Source of the DNA: Rhodobacteraceae bacterium Alg238-R152
GTDB lineage: Bacteria > Pseudomonadota > Alphaproteobacteria > Rhodobacterales > Rhodobacteraceae
Reading direction: 5' to 3'
DNA length: 64,000 nucleotides
Assembly (NCBI GenBank): GCA_900537125.1
Contig: UNRJ01000010.1
Coordinates: 23,769-87,768 of the forward strand
Position 1 is the stretch's first letter. Each line of letters begins with the position of its first letter. A program made the translations under genes and the position numbers. The notes under the pieces were generated by a model. That model made no database searches. It was not told where the DNA came from and saw nothing but the letters and a program-made list of their open reading frames with translations. Shown piece by piece: positions 1 to 10,450 of this stretch.

Positions 1-522
1 AGGATGTGCCACAAACACCACCTGCCGCTTCTCCATCACCACAATTTCCACCCCTTCCGCCTCTGGCGTATGGGTCAAATCACCAATGAAAATGTCCATC
101 TCTCCGCTGAGAACCTTCTCCAGCGGTGCCATGCGTGCATTAACCTCAAGGTGGAGCCGCATATCCGGCAGAGTCTGAAGCACAGCCTGCGTCACAGGCG
201 CCACCAACGCCCGCGGCACCAAAGGCCCGCAGGCAACGCGCAGCTGTTGGCCGCCGCCCTCTCTTAAAACATCCACCTGGCGAGAGAACCGCCGCAAGTC
301 CTGTTCCAACTGCTGTGCCAAGGGAAAGAATTCTTGCCCCGCACGGGTCAGCTTGCAGTTGTTGCGTGTGCGTAAAAACAGCGCCACGCCAGCCTCTTCT
401 TCAGCCTGCGCGATGTACCGTGTCAGTGAGGCATTGGACACACCCATTCTCCGCGCAGCTTCTTGAAAACTAGACGTTTCAGCCAAGTGGAAAAACGCGG
501 ACAATGAGGCTTCAGTCAACAT
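1..522 (-). CDS. LysR-family transcriptional regulator (3' part outside window)
   Basis: The reverse strand is open from an ATG at 522 to the window edge, giving the first 174 residues. The start reads MLTEASLSAFFHLAETSSF and runs into a winged helix-turn-helix with the LysR pattern (EAARRMGVSNASLTRYIAQAE, about residues 20-40), followed by the start of the effector-binding domain near residue 90 (LRVACGPLVPRALV). The C-terminal third is missing only because the window ends. LysR proteins are DNA-binding regulators that usually control a divergent gene and themselves. The divergent neighbour is zinT, but that gene has its own Zur-like site, so a regulatory link is doubtful. The target and ligand cannot be read from the sequence. 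Confidence 0.9.
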   Translation of the reverse strand, partial: MLTEASLSAFFHLAETSSFQEAARRMGVSNASLTRYIAQAEEEAGVALFLRTRNNCKLTRAGQEFFPLAQQLEQDLRRFSRQVDVLREGGGQQLRVACGPLVPRALVAPVTQAVLQTLPDMRLHLEVNARMAPLEKVLSGEMDIFIGDLTHTPEAEGVEIVVMEKRQVVFVAHP

Positions 523-554
523 ATTCAATCTCAATTTCAAGTTTCACCTCAAAG

Positions 555-571
555 GTTTCAGGTTGCGAAAC
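555..571. promoter_or_regulatory. LysR-type dyad (GTTTC-N7-GAAAC)
   Basis: GTTTC at 555-559 and GAAAC at 567-571 form an interrupted dyad containing the T-N11-A pattern typical of LysR recognition sites. It lies 33 bases before the LysR start codon at 522, where an autoregulatory site is expected. This is inference from pattern and position only. Confidence 0.3.
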
Positions 572-802
572 TAATGTAAACCTCCGTTGCAACATCATCG
601 CGCACAACCCTAATGGGAATGAAGATTTCGGCATTCCGAGTTTCGGAGCGGTCTAACTGCATCGTGCATGCTAGCCACCCCACGCGATTGCATCACAAAA
701 AACTGGCCATCACACACGGCCCCTCCGGTGTGCCTTTTGCTGCGACTTACCGTGGATAAGGGACTTGCCAATCCCACACGCGCATCGTAATTGACCATTA
801 TG
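572..802. other. gene-free stretch between LysR gene and zinT
   Basis: No reading frame here has a credible start, composition or family resemblance. The stretch presumably carries the divergent promoters. Short open frames exist on the reverse strand but have no ribosome binding site. Confidence 0.4.
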
Positions 803-818
803 TTATGTTATAACATAA
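803..818. promoter_or_regulatory. Zur-box-like palindrome upstream of zinT
   Basis: TTATGTTATAACATAA is a perfect 16-bp palindrome centred between 810 and 811. It matches the AT-rich ATGTTATA/TATAACAT half-sites typical of proteobacterial Zur operators. It ends 25 bases before the preferred zinT start, so zinc-loaded Zur bound here would block initiation. The assignment rests on motif similarity plus the identity of the downstream gene. Confidence 0.7.
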
Positions 819-843
819 TCCCTGAATGAAAATTGGAAACCCT

Positions 844-1515
844 ATGCAAAACACCATTCTCAAACCCCTCGCCGCCCTTTCCATTGGAGCATTGGTCGCA
901 TTTTCATCCCAGGCAGTGGCGCAATCCGCCGCAACCGACACCAAGTCCAAAGAGCACAAGCACGCGCATAAGCATGACCATAAAAAGGCCGAGCCAAAAC
1001 TGATCGACGAGTCCAAAGTGCAACCACGTGCACTCTCTGACTGGGAAAACGACTGGCAATCCGTCTATCCGTTTCTGCAAGACGGCTCGCTGGATCCCGT
1101 GCTTGAACACAAGGCAGAAAGCGGTAAGAAAACCGCTGAGGGATACCGCACCTATTACCAGACCGGCTACAAAACAGACGTAGAGCGCATTTTGATCGAC
1201 GGTGACCGCGTCGCCTTTTTCAAAGACGGCAAGCCTGTCCAAGGGGACTACAAAGCGGACGGCTATGAAATCCTGACCTACAAATCCGGCAATCAGGGGA
1301 TCCGCTTCATTTACGAGAAATCCGGCGGCGATGCCGACGCACCGCAGTTTATCCAGTTCAGCGACCATGAAATGGTGCCCACAAAAGTGGACCACTTCCA
1401 TCTCTATTGGGGCGATGACCGCGCTGCACTGCTTAACGAAGTCACCAACTGGCCCACCTATTTCCCAGCGGCTTGGAGCGGTGCGGACATCGTTGAGGCG
1501 ATGGTCGCACACTAG
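844..1515 (+). CDS. zinT: ZinT periplasmic zinc-binding protein
   Basis: ZinT (YodA) is a lipocalin-like periplasmic protein that binds zinc and passes it to the ZnuABC importer under zinc starvation. The body matches the family from end to end: LSDWENDWQSVYPFL, GYRTYYQTGYKTDVE, YEILTYKSGNQGIRF, QFSDHEMVPTKVDHFHLYWG and NWPTYFP near the C terminus. The HxH pair in DHFHLYWG corresponds to zinc ligands. A signal peptide covers about residues 1-27, followed by a His-rich stretch (HKHAHKHDHKK, about 38-48) that probably captures metal. I chose ATG 844 because the signal peptide starts there; ATG 826 directly follows the operator and has no ribosome site. The Zur-like palindrome at 803-818 gives the likely regulation. 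Confidence 0.93.
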   Translation: MQNTILKPLAALSIGALVAFSSQAVAQSAATDTKSKEHKHAHKHDHKKAEPKLIDESKVQPRALSDWENDWQSVYPFLQDGSLDPVLEHKAESGKKTAEGYRTYYQTGYKTDVERILIDGDRVAFFKDGKPVQGDYKADGYEILTYKSGNQGIRFIYEKSGGDADAPQFIQFSDHEMVPTKVDHFHLYWGDDRAALLNEVTNWPTYFPAAWSGADIVEAMVAH

Positions 1516-1703
1516 TTTCTGCAACTCTTGAGCGCCAAACACAGGCAACACGCTGAGCCCAAAGCCTTTCCAGCGTGTTGCCACTACCAAATCTGACTTG
1601 GGATCCTCCACCAAAGTCAGATTGCCGCAACTCACGCGAATTCCCATGCAATCCAAACGCCTTCTGTTACACTTTTCTCAGCAGGATATTGCGGAGCGCG
1701 TAC

Positions 1704-2996
1704 ATGCCCACAGCCCTCGTTCTTGGCGGATATGGCCTCATTGGAGCGGCTTGCATGGCCGCGCTGACGGAGGCAGGCTTTGTTGTCACCGGAGTCGGCC
1801 GGTCTGCACAAGCCGCCACGCGCTTTCCACAATATCAATGGCAACATCTTGATCTGACTGCACTCTCGGCAGACCAATGGAATGCTCTGCTACAAAACAT
1901 TGATATCGTCGTAAACGCCACCGGTGCCCTACAAGACGGCGCGCACAACAATCTCATTAAAATCCATGTCGACGTCCTGCGCCACCTCTCCGCTGCCGCC
2001 GCCCAAACCCGCACCAGAATGATCCAGATATCTGCCGCCGGCGTGAGCCTTGACGCCCACACCGCTTTCTTCCGCACCAAAGCACAAGGCGACACCATTC
2101 TCGCGGCCTCCGGTGCAAACCATGTCATTTTACGTCCGACACTTGTTCTTGGCCGGGAAGCTTGCGGCGGCAGCGCCCTTCTGCGCGCCCTCGCGGCGAT
2201 GCCTGCCCTGCTCCCCCGGGTCTTTGAAGACAGCCAAATTCAGACCGTTGCACTGGTCGATGTGGCCCACGCCGTGGCCCTGGCAAGCGACCCACGCGTC
2301 CCGTCCGGCACCGTTGCGGATATCACCGAACCCAACGCGCATAGTTTCGACGCGCTTGTTTTGCGCACACGTGCTTGGCTTGGTGTCGCCGCGCCGATCT
2401 GGCGACCACGCCTGCCTTTATGGGCCCTGTCGCTGACGGCTAAAGGTGCGGATGCGTTGGGCTGGCTGGGCTGGCGTGCGCCATTGCGCAGCACATCGCT
2501 GGCGGTGTTGGCAAATGGTATCTCCGGCGACCCACTCCCGTGGCATCAGCTCGCCGGTCACACCTGTCGTACATTGGCCGAAACACTAGAAAGTCACCCT
2601 GCGACCATGCAAGACCAAACCGCCGCACGTGTTTATCTCGCCCTGCCTTTGGCCATCGCCACCCTCTCTCTGTTCTGGCTGCTCTCCGGTGCAATCGGCC
2701 TAGTCCAAACACCTGCCGCCATGCAGCTTCTTACGGCCACAGGCACGTCTTCGGCACTGGCTACTTTGGCCGTTGTCGGCGGCGGCCTTGCCGACATCGC
2801 CCTTGGCCTCGCAATCCTCATCCGTCGCCACACCCGCAAATCAGCTCTCGGTATGATTGCCCTCTCCACCGCTTATCTATTTGGTGCAGCCATCCTGACA
2901 CCCGCACTATTCGCCGACCCACTTGGCCCAATGGTCAAGGTCCTCCCGGGAATGGCCCTCGCTGCGCTTGTTGCATTGTTGATAGACAGCCGATGA
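1704..2996 (+). CDS. NAD(P)-binding SDR-like protein fused to a DoxX-like membrane domain
   Basis: The N-terminal half (residues 1-280) is an atypical short-chain dehydrogenase/NmrA-type Rossmann domain: ALVLGGYGLIGAACM carries the nucleotide-binding glycines and DIVVNATGALQDG the following strand. The C-terminal 130 residues hold about four hydrophobic helices resembling the DoxX-like domain attached to SDR proteins in many proteobacteria. It is probably a membrane-anchored oxidoreductase or epimerase of unknown substrate. The in-frame region reaches further upstream, but the family match begins at ATG 1704. The stop overlaps the next start (ATGA at 2993-2996), so the two genes are translationally coupled. 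Confidence 0.85.
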   Translation: MPTALVLGGYGLIGAACMAALTEAGFVVTGVGRSAQAATRFPQYQWQHLDLTALSADQWNALLQNIDIVVNATGALQDGAHNNLIKIHVDVLRHLSAAAAQTRTRMIQISAAGVSLDAHTAFFRTKAQGDTILAASGANHVILRPTLVLGREACGGSALLRALAAMPALLPRVFEDSQIQTVALVDVAHAVALASDPRVPSGTVADITEPNAHSFDALVLRTRAWLGVAAPIWRPRLPLWALSLTAKGADALGWLGWRAPLRSTSLAVLANGISGDPLPWHQLAGHTCRTLAETLESHPATMQDQTAARVYLALPLAIATLSLFWLLSGAIGLVQTPAAMQLLTATGTSSALATLAVVGGGLADIALGLAILIRRHTRKSALGMIALSTAYLFGAAILTPALFADPLGPMVKVLPGMALAALVALLIDSR

Positions 2997-3460
2997 TCGA
3001 AGAGCTCCTGCGTTTCACTCATGTTCTCGGTGCAACCGTCCTCTTGGGCACTGGCGCTGGCATCGCCTTTTTTATGGTCATGTCTCACCGCTCCCGCGAC
3101 CCAGCTCTGATCGCTCATGTCGCGGGCATTGTGGTTGTCGCCGACACTGTCTTCACGGCCACCGCTGCGTTAGTTCAACCCCTTACTGGCGCCTTCCTGG
3201 CATGGCAGCTCGGCTGGTCCCTCTGGGAGCCATGGATTGTTCTGTCTCTTGGTCTCTATGGTGTGGTTGGGGCGTTCTGGCTGCCTGTGGTCTGGATTCA
3301 ACTGAAAATGCGCGACTTAGCCCGCATCGCACGTGACACTGAAACCCCTTTGCCGGACCGCTATTTTACGCTGTATCGCATCTGGTTTGCGTTTGGCTTT
3401 CCGGCCTTTTTCTCTGTCATGGCCATCGTCTGGTTGATGCTAACAAAACCCGTGCTTTAG
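2993..3460 (+). CDS. DUF2269-family integral membrane protein
   Basis: This 155-residue protein is almost entirely hydrophobic, with about four membrane helices (LLRFTHVLGATVLLGTGAGIAFF, HVAGIVVVADTVFTATAAL, IVLSLGLYGVVGAFWLPVVW, FGFPAFFSVMAIVWLML). The pattern FTHVLGATVLLGTG-AFF fits the DUF2269 family, which commonly sits next to the SDR/DoxX protein in Rhodobacteraceae. Its ATG overlaps the upstream stop, so both are probably made together and may form one membrane unit. No catalytic motif is visible and the function is unknown. Confidence 0.8.
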   Translation: MIEELLRFTHVLGATVLLGTGAGIAFFMVMSHRSRDPALIAHVAGIVVVADTVFTATAALVQPLTGAFLAWQLGWSLWEPWIVLSLGLYGVVGAFWLPVVWIQLKMRDLARIARDTETPLPDRYFTLYRIWFAFGFPAFFSVMAIVWLMLTKPVL

Positions 3461-3579
3461 TGCTCCAAATCAAGCCGATACATCTACATGTTGCCATTTT
3501 GTTCCGGCCCTGTAAGACTGGTCAAAACCAACACCAAATTTCTTCTCACAAAGCCTGATTGCCACCCAAGGATTCTCAA

Positions 3580-4191
3580 ATGAAGAAAGTCGATTTCAAA
3601 AAGGAACTCAAAGCGCTCTATCTGCCGTCCGCAAAAGACATCGTGCTCGTTGACGTTCCAAAAATGAACTTCGTCATGATTGACGGCCATGGCGCACCGG
3701 GAAACGACGCTTATCAGCACGCCCTCTCCTGGCTCTACCCGGTCAGCTACGGACTCAAGTTTTTCTCAAAACAAACACTTGAGCGGGACTATGTTGTCCC
3801 CCCTCTCGAAGGTCTGTGGTGGGCCGATGACATGACCGCATTTACCGCAGACCGACGTGAAGAATGGCACTGGACTATGATGATTATGCTGCCCGACTGG
3901 ATTGGCGCCGACGCCTTTGCCGCCAGCGTTGAAAAAGCATCCAAAAAACTCGGCACCCCGCCCGCGTCTCTACGGCGCGAGACGTTTGACGAAGGTCTCT
4001 GCATTCAAACCCTGCACATCGGGCCTTACAGCGAAGAAGGCCCCACCATCGCAAAAATGCACAAGGAATTCATGCCGCAAAACGGCCTCACCGAAAATGG
4101 CCACCATCATGAAATCTACCTCGGCGATCCGCGCAAAACCGCACCCGAGAAGCTGCGCACCGTCCTTCGGCATCCCGTCCGCAAACTGTAA
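3580..4191 (+). CDS. GyrI-like small-molecule-binding domain protein
   Basis: The 203-residue protein has the features of stand-alone GyrI-like (SOUL/GyrI superfamily) proteins: KMNFVMIDGHGAPGNDAYQHALSWLYPVSYGLKF near the start, PPLEGLWW in the middle and LHIGPYSEEGPTIAKMH followed by HHHEIYLGDPRKTAPEKLRTVLR at the end. Related domains bind small hydrophobic molecules and occur fused to AraC regulators or alone. ATG 3580 is preceded by AAGGA at 3568-3572; an upstream TTG at 3559 is less likely. It stands alone and ends at a hairpin shared with the convergent katG. Confidence 0.83.
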   Translation: MKKVDFKKELKALYLPSAKDIVLVDVPKMNFVMIDGHGAPGNDAYQHALSWLYPVSYGLKFFSKQTLERDYVVPPLEGLWWADDMTAFTADRREEWHWTMMIMLPDWIGADAFAASVEKASKKLGTPPASLRRETFDEGLCIQTLHIGPYSEEGPTIAKMHKEFMPQNGLTENGHHHEIYLGDPRKTAPEKLRTVLRHPVRKL

Positions 4192-4205
4192 GCTGAGACG
4201 CAAAA

Positions 4206-4227
4206 GGGCGCGGCCGAAACCGCGCCC
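4206..4227. terminator. bidirectional hairpin terminator between GyrI-like gene and katG
   Basis: GGGCGCGG (4206-4213) pairs perfectly with CCGCGCCC (4220-4227) around a 6-base loop, just after the stop of the + gene and 22 bases beyond the katG stop. The flanks carry AAAA upstream and a short CTTGCT tract downstream, so it can serve both convergent transcripts. Confidence 0.75.
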
Positions 4228-4249
4228 TGCTTGCTCACCTTGTACGAGA

Positions 4250-6541
<2,292 letters not shown>

Positions 6542-7435
6542 ATGAATAATTTTACGCTGCGCCAACTCCGCTATTTTGACGCTCTGGCGGAACACGGTCA
6601 CTTTGGGCGCGCTGCCGATGTCTGTGCCATTTCGCAACCCGCCTTATCCGTGCAAATCAAAGAGTTGGAGGAAAATTTTGGTGCCCCCTTACTGGAGCGC
6701 ACCACCCGTCGCGTGCGACTGACCACATTTGGCGAAGATGTACTGATACGGGTGCGCGAAATCCTGCGCAGCGTGGATGAGCTAGGGGATATGGCCCGCG
6801 CAGCGCAATCCGGGCTGTCGGGACGATTGCGTCTTGGGGTGATCCCCACCATCGCGCCTTACTTGCTGCCAGCTCTGCTCCGGCAAGTAAAAGTGACCTT
6901 CCCCGATATGTCTCTTATGGTGCGCGAAACGATGACCGCCAACCTGATTGCAGAGTTACACGCAGGTCGCATCGACACTGCCATCGTTGCCTTGCCCGTA
7001 TCTGAGCCCGCCTTCACCGAATTGCCGCTCTGGTCCGAGGACTTTGTCCTGGTGCGACCGAATTCCGAGGCCACCACACCAGTACCATCACCGAAACATC
7101 TGGAACGCGAACGCCTGCTCTTACTCGAAGAGGGCCACTGTTTCCGCGATCAGGCGCTGTCGTTTTGCTCTTTACCCACAGCCCGACCACACGAGGGGCT
7201 GGATGGCTCGTCCCTCTCAACACTGGTGCAAATGGTCGGTGCAGGTCTCGGCGTAACGGTGATTCCCGAAATGGCCATACCCGTGGACACACCTTCCGCC
7301 GCCGTAAACGTGGCTCGTTTCGCCGGTGTACAACCCGCGCGAACCATTGGCATGATTTGGCGCAAAAGTAGCCCGCTCGCAGGGCAATTACAGGAACTTG
7401 CAGATCTGGTGTGTACGGTAGGAGAATCACTCTAG
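6542..7435 (+). CDS. oxyR: peroxide sensor OxyR, LysR family
   Basis: This is a full-length LysR protein (297 residues) with an N-terminal HTH (LRQLRYFDALAEHGHFGRAA, AISQPALSVQIKELE). The diagnostic OxyR feature is the redox pair: C200 in LLEEGHC and C209 in RDQALSFC, equivalent to the Escherichia coli cysteines that form a disulfide on oxidation by peroxide. The gene diverges from katG, its expected main target. OxyR usually also represses its own transcription from the shared spacer. Identity is well supported by both the cysteine spacing and the neighbour. Confidence 0.95.
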   Translation: MNNFTLRQLRYFDALAEHGHFGRAADVCAISQPALSVQIKELEENFGAPLLERTTRRVRLTTFGEDVLIRVREILRSVDELGDMARAAQSGLSGRLRLGVIPTIAPYLLPALLRQVKVTFPDMSLMVRETMTANLIAELHAGRIDTAIVALPVSEPAFTELPLWSEDFVLVRPNSEATTPVPSPKHLERERLLLLEEGHCFRDQALSFCSLPTARPHEGLDGSSLSTLVQMVGAGLGVTVIPEMAIPVDTPSAAVNVARFAGVQPARTIGMIWRKSSPLAGQLQELADLVCTVGESL

Positions 7436-7562
7436 CGCAACGCCCGTTCAGTTAAGCTTGGCGAAGTGCCAAATTCCCGCACCTCCGCAATACAGTTAGA
7501 ATACAGATACAATACCGACGTCAAAATCGACGGCTAACGCAGCAAAAAAACGCCGCAACCCC

Positions 7563-8750
7563 TCACTCTTGGGTGACGTCGTGCAAATAAATCCAATCAA
7601 ACTGGCTCATCATCGTTTTTGGCGCCACCGTGGACGCCATACGCAGGCCCATATGCGCCACCGCGCGCAGCGGCCCATTGCTCAGGTGGTATTTCCACGC
7701 ATTTTTGCTTGCCGCCTCCACTACTTTGGAAACCCGCCCCTTACGGCGCGCTTGATACGCAGCCAGACCGCTGTCAAAATCCTCGGCCTTTTCGAGGGTA
7801 TCCGCGAGAACCCAGGCATCTTCCATCGCCATCACCGCGCCCTGCGCCATAAACGGCAAAGTGGGATGGGCTGCGTCGCCCAGAATCGCGCAATTGTCTT
7901 TGTACCAAACCGGGGCCACCGGATGCCGGAACAAGCCCCATTTGCGCACATCGCTCACTTCAGCCAGCATCCGACGCACACCGCCGCCAAAATCCTTAAA
8001 TGTTTCCATGAGGTTGGCTGGATCGTCCGGAATGTGCCAACCTTCTTCTGACCAGCCGACCTGTTCTTGCACAGCCACGATATTGACCAATTCCCCACCG
8101 CGCAGCGGGTAGCTCACCACGTGGCGTTTGGGGCCCATATGCACCTGCACCACATCCGGATGCGCCATCGTATTGGGCACAGTCGCCCGCCACGCTGCTT
8201 GTCGGGTGAAAAACGGTGCAATTGTGCCATTGAGTGCCGGACGCATTTTGGAATGTAGCCCGTCCGCGCCAATCAATAAATCTGCCGTCATCTCGGCACC
8301 ATTGGCCATCACAACCTTTGGTCGCGCGCCAGGAACAACAGTCTCAACCTGCTGAAGCAAAAGCACTTTTATGCCAGCATCCCGCACGGCCTTGGCCAAT
8401 ACATCGATCAGGTCTGCGCGATGCACAAAGTAGTATTCCGTGGGGCGGAGCGGATCGTGTTCTGAAATTAACCCGAGGTCCAGGCGACTCACCAACCGTC
8501 CGGCGGCAAAGTCGCGCAATTCCACTGCATCGGCCCGCACAGCCCGCGCCTTCAGGGCTTCGTCCACACCCAGGGCCTGCAGAACCACCATCCCGTTGGG
8601 GCTCACTTGTAATCCTGCGCCCACTTCTTTGATCGCCTCAGCCTGCTCCAGAATATGCACATTGGCACCGCGCCGGTGCAGCGCTAGCGCAGCCGTCAAC
8701 CCGCCGATCCCGGCCCCAATGATTGTGATCTTTTTATCTTGCAAATCCAT
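7563..8750 (-). CDS. FAD-dependent aromatic monooxygenase, salicylate hydroxylase type
   Basis: The 395-residue protein has the three class A flavoprotein hydroxylase motifs: GAGIGGLTAALALHRRG at residues 12-28 (FAD ADP-binding), LIGADGLHSKMR (the DG motif) and CAILGDAAHPTLPFMAQGA (the GD motif binding the FAD ribityl chain). QAAWRATVP is also typical of 3-hydroxybenzoate 6-hydroxylase and salicylate hydroxylase relatives. It probably hydroxylates a small aromatic acid using NAD(P)H and oxygen, but the substrate cannot be read and no other aromatic-catabolism genes adjoin. The ATG at 8750 lies only 20 bases beyond a hairpin that ends the upstream dksA-like transcript, so its own promoter is tightly packed. 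Confidence 0.87.
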   Translation of the reverse strand: MDLQDKKITIIGAGIGGLTAALALHRRGANVHILEQAEAIKEVGAGLQVSPNGMVVLQALGVDEALKARAVRADAVELRDFAAGRLVSRLDLGLISEHDPLRPTEYYFVHRADLIDVLAKAVRDAGIKVLLLQQVETVVPGARPKVVMANGAEMTADLLIGADGLHSKMRPALNGTIAPFFTRQAAWRATVPNTMAHPDVVQVHMGPKRHVVSYPLRGGELVNIVAVQEQVGWSEEGWHIPDDPANLMETFKDFGGGVRRMLAEVSDVRKWGLFRHPVAPVWYKDNCAILGDAAHPTLPFMAQGAVMAMEDAWVLADTLEKAEDFDSGLAAYQARRKGRVSKVVEAASKNAWKYHLSNGPLRAVAHMGLRMASTVAPKTMMSQFDWIYLHDVTQE

Positions 8751-8770
8751 GACTTGACCCTAAAGCAAAA

Positions 8771-8794
8771 ACGCTGGAGCAAAAGCCCCAGCGT
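8771..8794 (-). terminator. Rho-independent terminator of the dksA-like gene
   Basis: ACGCTGG (8771-8777) pairs with CCAGCGT (8788-8794), extended by GC/GC around an AAAA loop with one mismatch. On the reverse strand the stem is followed by TTTTTGC. It lies 54 bases past the dksA-like stop and just before the monooxygenase start. Confidence 0.75.
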
Positions 8795-8848
8795 CCTTGT
8801 TTTTCTCACTATTGCCTGCGTTTTTCCGTCACAGGCAAAGTCTCTGTT

Positions 8849-9322
8849 TTAGTCGTCGCGGTGGACTTTTTCGCGGCGCTCGTGGCGTTCTTGCGCCTCA
8901 AGGCTCATGGTCGCAATCGGACGTGCGTCCAGACGTTTGAGCGAAATTGGCTCGCCGGTCACTTCACAGTACCCATATTCACCTTCATCGATCCGACGTA
9001 TAGCGCTGTCGATTTTGTTTACCAATTTACGCTGGCGATCCCGGGTGCGAAGCTCAAGCGCGCGATCAGTCTCTTCACTGGCGCGGTCGGCAACGTCCGG
9101 AATGTTGCGGGTGCCGTCTTGCAGCCCCTCGATCGTGTCGCGGGTGTCCGCAAGTAGATCTTCTTTCCAGCTCAATAGTTTACGTCGAAAGTACTCAACC
9201 TGCCGCTCATTCATGAACGGCTCATCTTCTGCGGGACGATAGTCGTCGGGCAGGAAAGTTTCGGCTTTCATTTCTGCTCCCTCATCGCGGTTCACGTCCA
9301 TCGTGGTATTCAATTCAGACAT
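8849..9322 (-). CDS. dksA: DksA/TraR-family RNA polymerase-binding regulator
   Basis: DksA binds the secondary channel of RNA polymerase and, with ppGpp, retunes rRNA and amino-acid promoters. The protein (157 residues) has the coiled-coil region (FRRKLLSWKEDLLADTRDTIEGL, DVADRASEETDRALELRTRDRQRKLVNKIDSAIRRI) with the acidic coiled-coil tip DVADRASEE. It then has the C-terminal finger YGYCEVTGEPISLKRLDARPIA. Only one of the four zinc-ligand cysteines remains (CEVT instead of CxxC, and SLEA where the second pair would be), as is common in Rhodobacteraceae homologues. ATG 9322 is chosen for its strong AGAAGGGGGG ribosome site; an internal ATG at 9271 (MKAETFLPDDYRP) matches the usual family start and remains possible. 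Confidence 0.88.
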   Translation of the reverse strand: MSELNTTMDVNRDEGAEMKAETFLPDDYRPAEDEPFMNERQVEYFRRKLLSWKEDLLADTRDTIEGLQDGTRNIPDVADRASEETDRALELRTRDRQRKLVNKIDSAIRRIDEGEYGYCEVTGEPISLKRLDARPIATMSLEAQERHERREKVHRDD

Positions 9323-9457
9323 GTAACCCCCCTTCTCTCCGTGCCAGCCAATACTCTCTTGGCTGGGGAATGTCACTACCTGTTAACCGCACATTGCGGA
9401 CAAAATATGTTCACGATAGGGTGCCCGCCGAAATAGGCGAATGGGCGGAGAAATTTT

Positions 9458-10297
9458 ATGCAGTTTTCGGGCACCAAAGACTATGTGGCCACCGATGACC
9501 TGACCGTGGCGGTCAACGCCGCTGTGGCGCTCGAAAGGCCCCTCTTGGTGAAAGGCGAACCAGGCACTGGCAAAACCGAATTGGCGATGCAAGTCGCCCG
9601 CGGCCTGGGTCTCAAAATGATCGAGTGGAACGTGAAATCCACCACAAAAGCTCAGCAAGGTCTCTACGAATATGACGCCGTCTCCCGCCTGCGTGACAGC
9701 CAGCTGGGCGACGAACGTGTGCATGATATTGGCAACTACATCAAGCGCGGAAAACTCTGGGAAGCCTTTGATTCTGATGAGAAAATTGTCCTACTTATCG
9801 ACGAGATTGACAAGGCGGACATTGAGTTCCCCAATGACTTACTGCAAGAACTCGATAAGATGGAATTCCACGTCTATGAGACCGGCGAAACCATCAAAGC
9901 TAAGCATCGTCCAATCATCATCATCACCTCCAACAATGAGAAAGAACTGCCAGACGCCTTCCTGCGCCGCTGCTTTTTCCACTACATCCGCTTCCCGGAA
10001 ATGGAGACACTGAAGAAGATTGTTGAGGTGCACCACCCGGGTATCAAAGAAGCCTTGCTGACAACGGCTCTGACACAGTTTTTCGAAATCCGTGACACTG
10101 CCGGATTGAAGAAAAAACCGTCAACTTCAGAAGTGATCGACTGGCTGAAGTTGCTTTTGGCCGAAGATTTGTCGCCCGAAGACCTCAAACGCGACGGTGC
10201 CAACGCTTTGCCAAGGCTGCATGGTGCATTGCTCAAAAACGAACAAGACGTGCATCTGTTTGAGCGGCTCGCCTTTATGGCTCGCTCCGGACGCTGA
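9458..10297 (+). CDS. MoxR-family AAA ATPase
   Basis: This is a 279-residue MoxR AAA+ ATPase: Walker A GEPGTGKTELA (about residues 33-43), Walker B VLLIDEIDKAD (about 111-121), sensor-1 region IIIITSNNEKELPDAFLRRC with the arginine finger. MoxR ATPases act with VWA-domain proteins as chaperone-like pairs that remodel or insert metal cofactors into partner enzymes. A CoxE-type VWA gene follows 2.2 kb downstream on the same strand, the likely partner. GGAG at 9446-9449 supports the ATG. The two genes are separated by a GNAT and a lipoprotein gene, so whether all are one operon is inferred from co-orientation only. Confidence 0.92.
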   Translation: MQFSGTKDYVATDDLTVAVNAAVALERPLLVKGEPGTGKTELAMQVARGLGLKMIEWNVKSTTKAQQGLYEYDAVSRLRDSQLGDERVHDIGNYIKRGKLWEAFDSDEKIVLLIDEIDKADIEFPNDLLQELDKMEFHVYETGETIKAKHRPIIIITSNNEKELPDAFLRRCFFHYIRFPEMETLKKIVEVHHPGIKEALLTTALTQFFEIRDTAGLKKKPSTSEVIDWLKLLLAEDLSPEDLKRDGANALPRLHGALLKNEQDVHLFERLAFMARSGR

Positions 10298-10450
10298 GCT
10301 CTACCACATACTTGAGCGGCCCGCACCGCTGTGGGCCATTCAGTTTCAACAGACACACCGCAATCTTGCCCAAGTCTTTGCGCATGTTACGATCCAATTA
10401 AAGCCTGATTTCGTAGAAGGAATCGGCATCCAACCGGAGTCCGCACGCCC

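Noticed and set aside
904..1656. 250-residue open frame on the reverse strand across zinT
   Set aside because: It is the antisense shadow of zinT; no ribosome site and no family resemblance.
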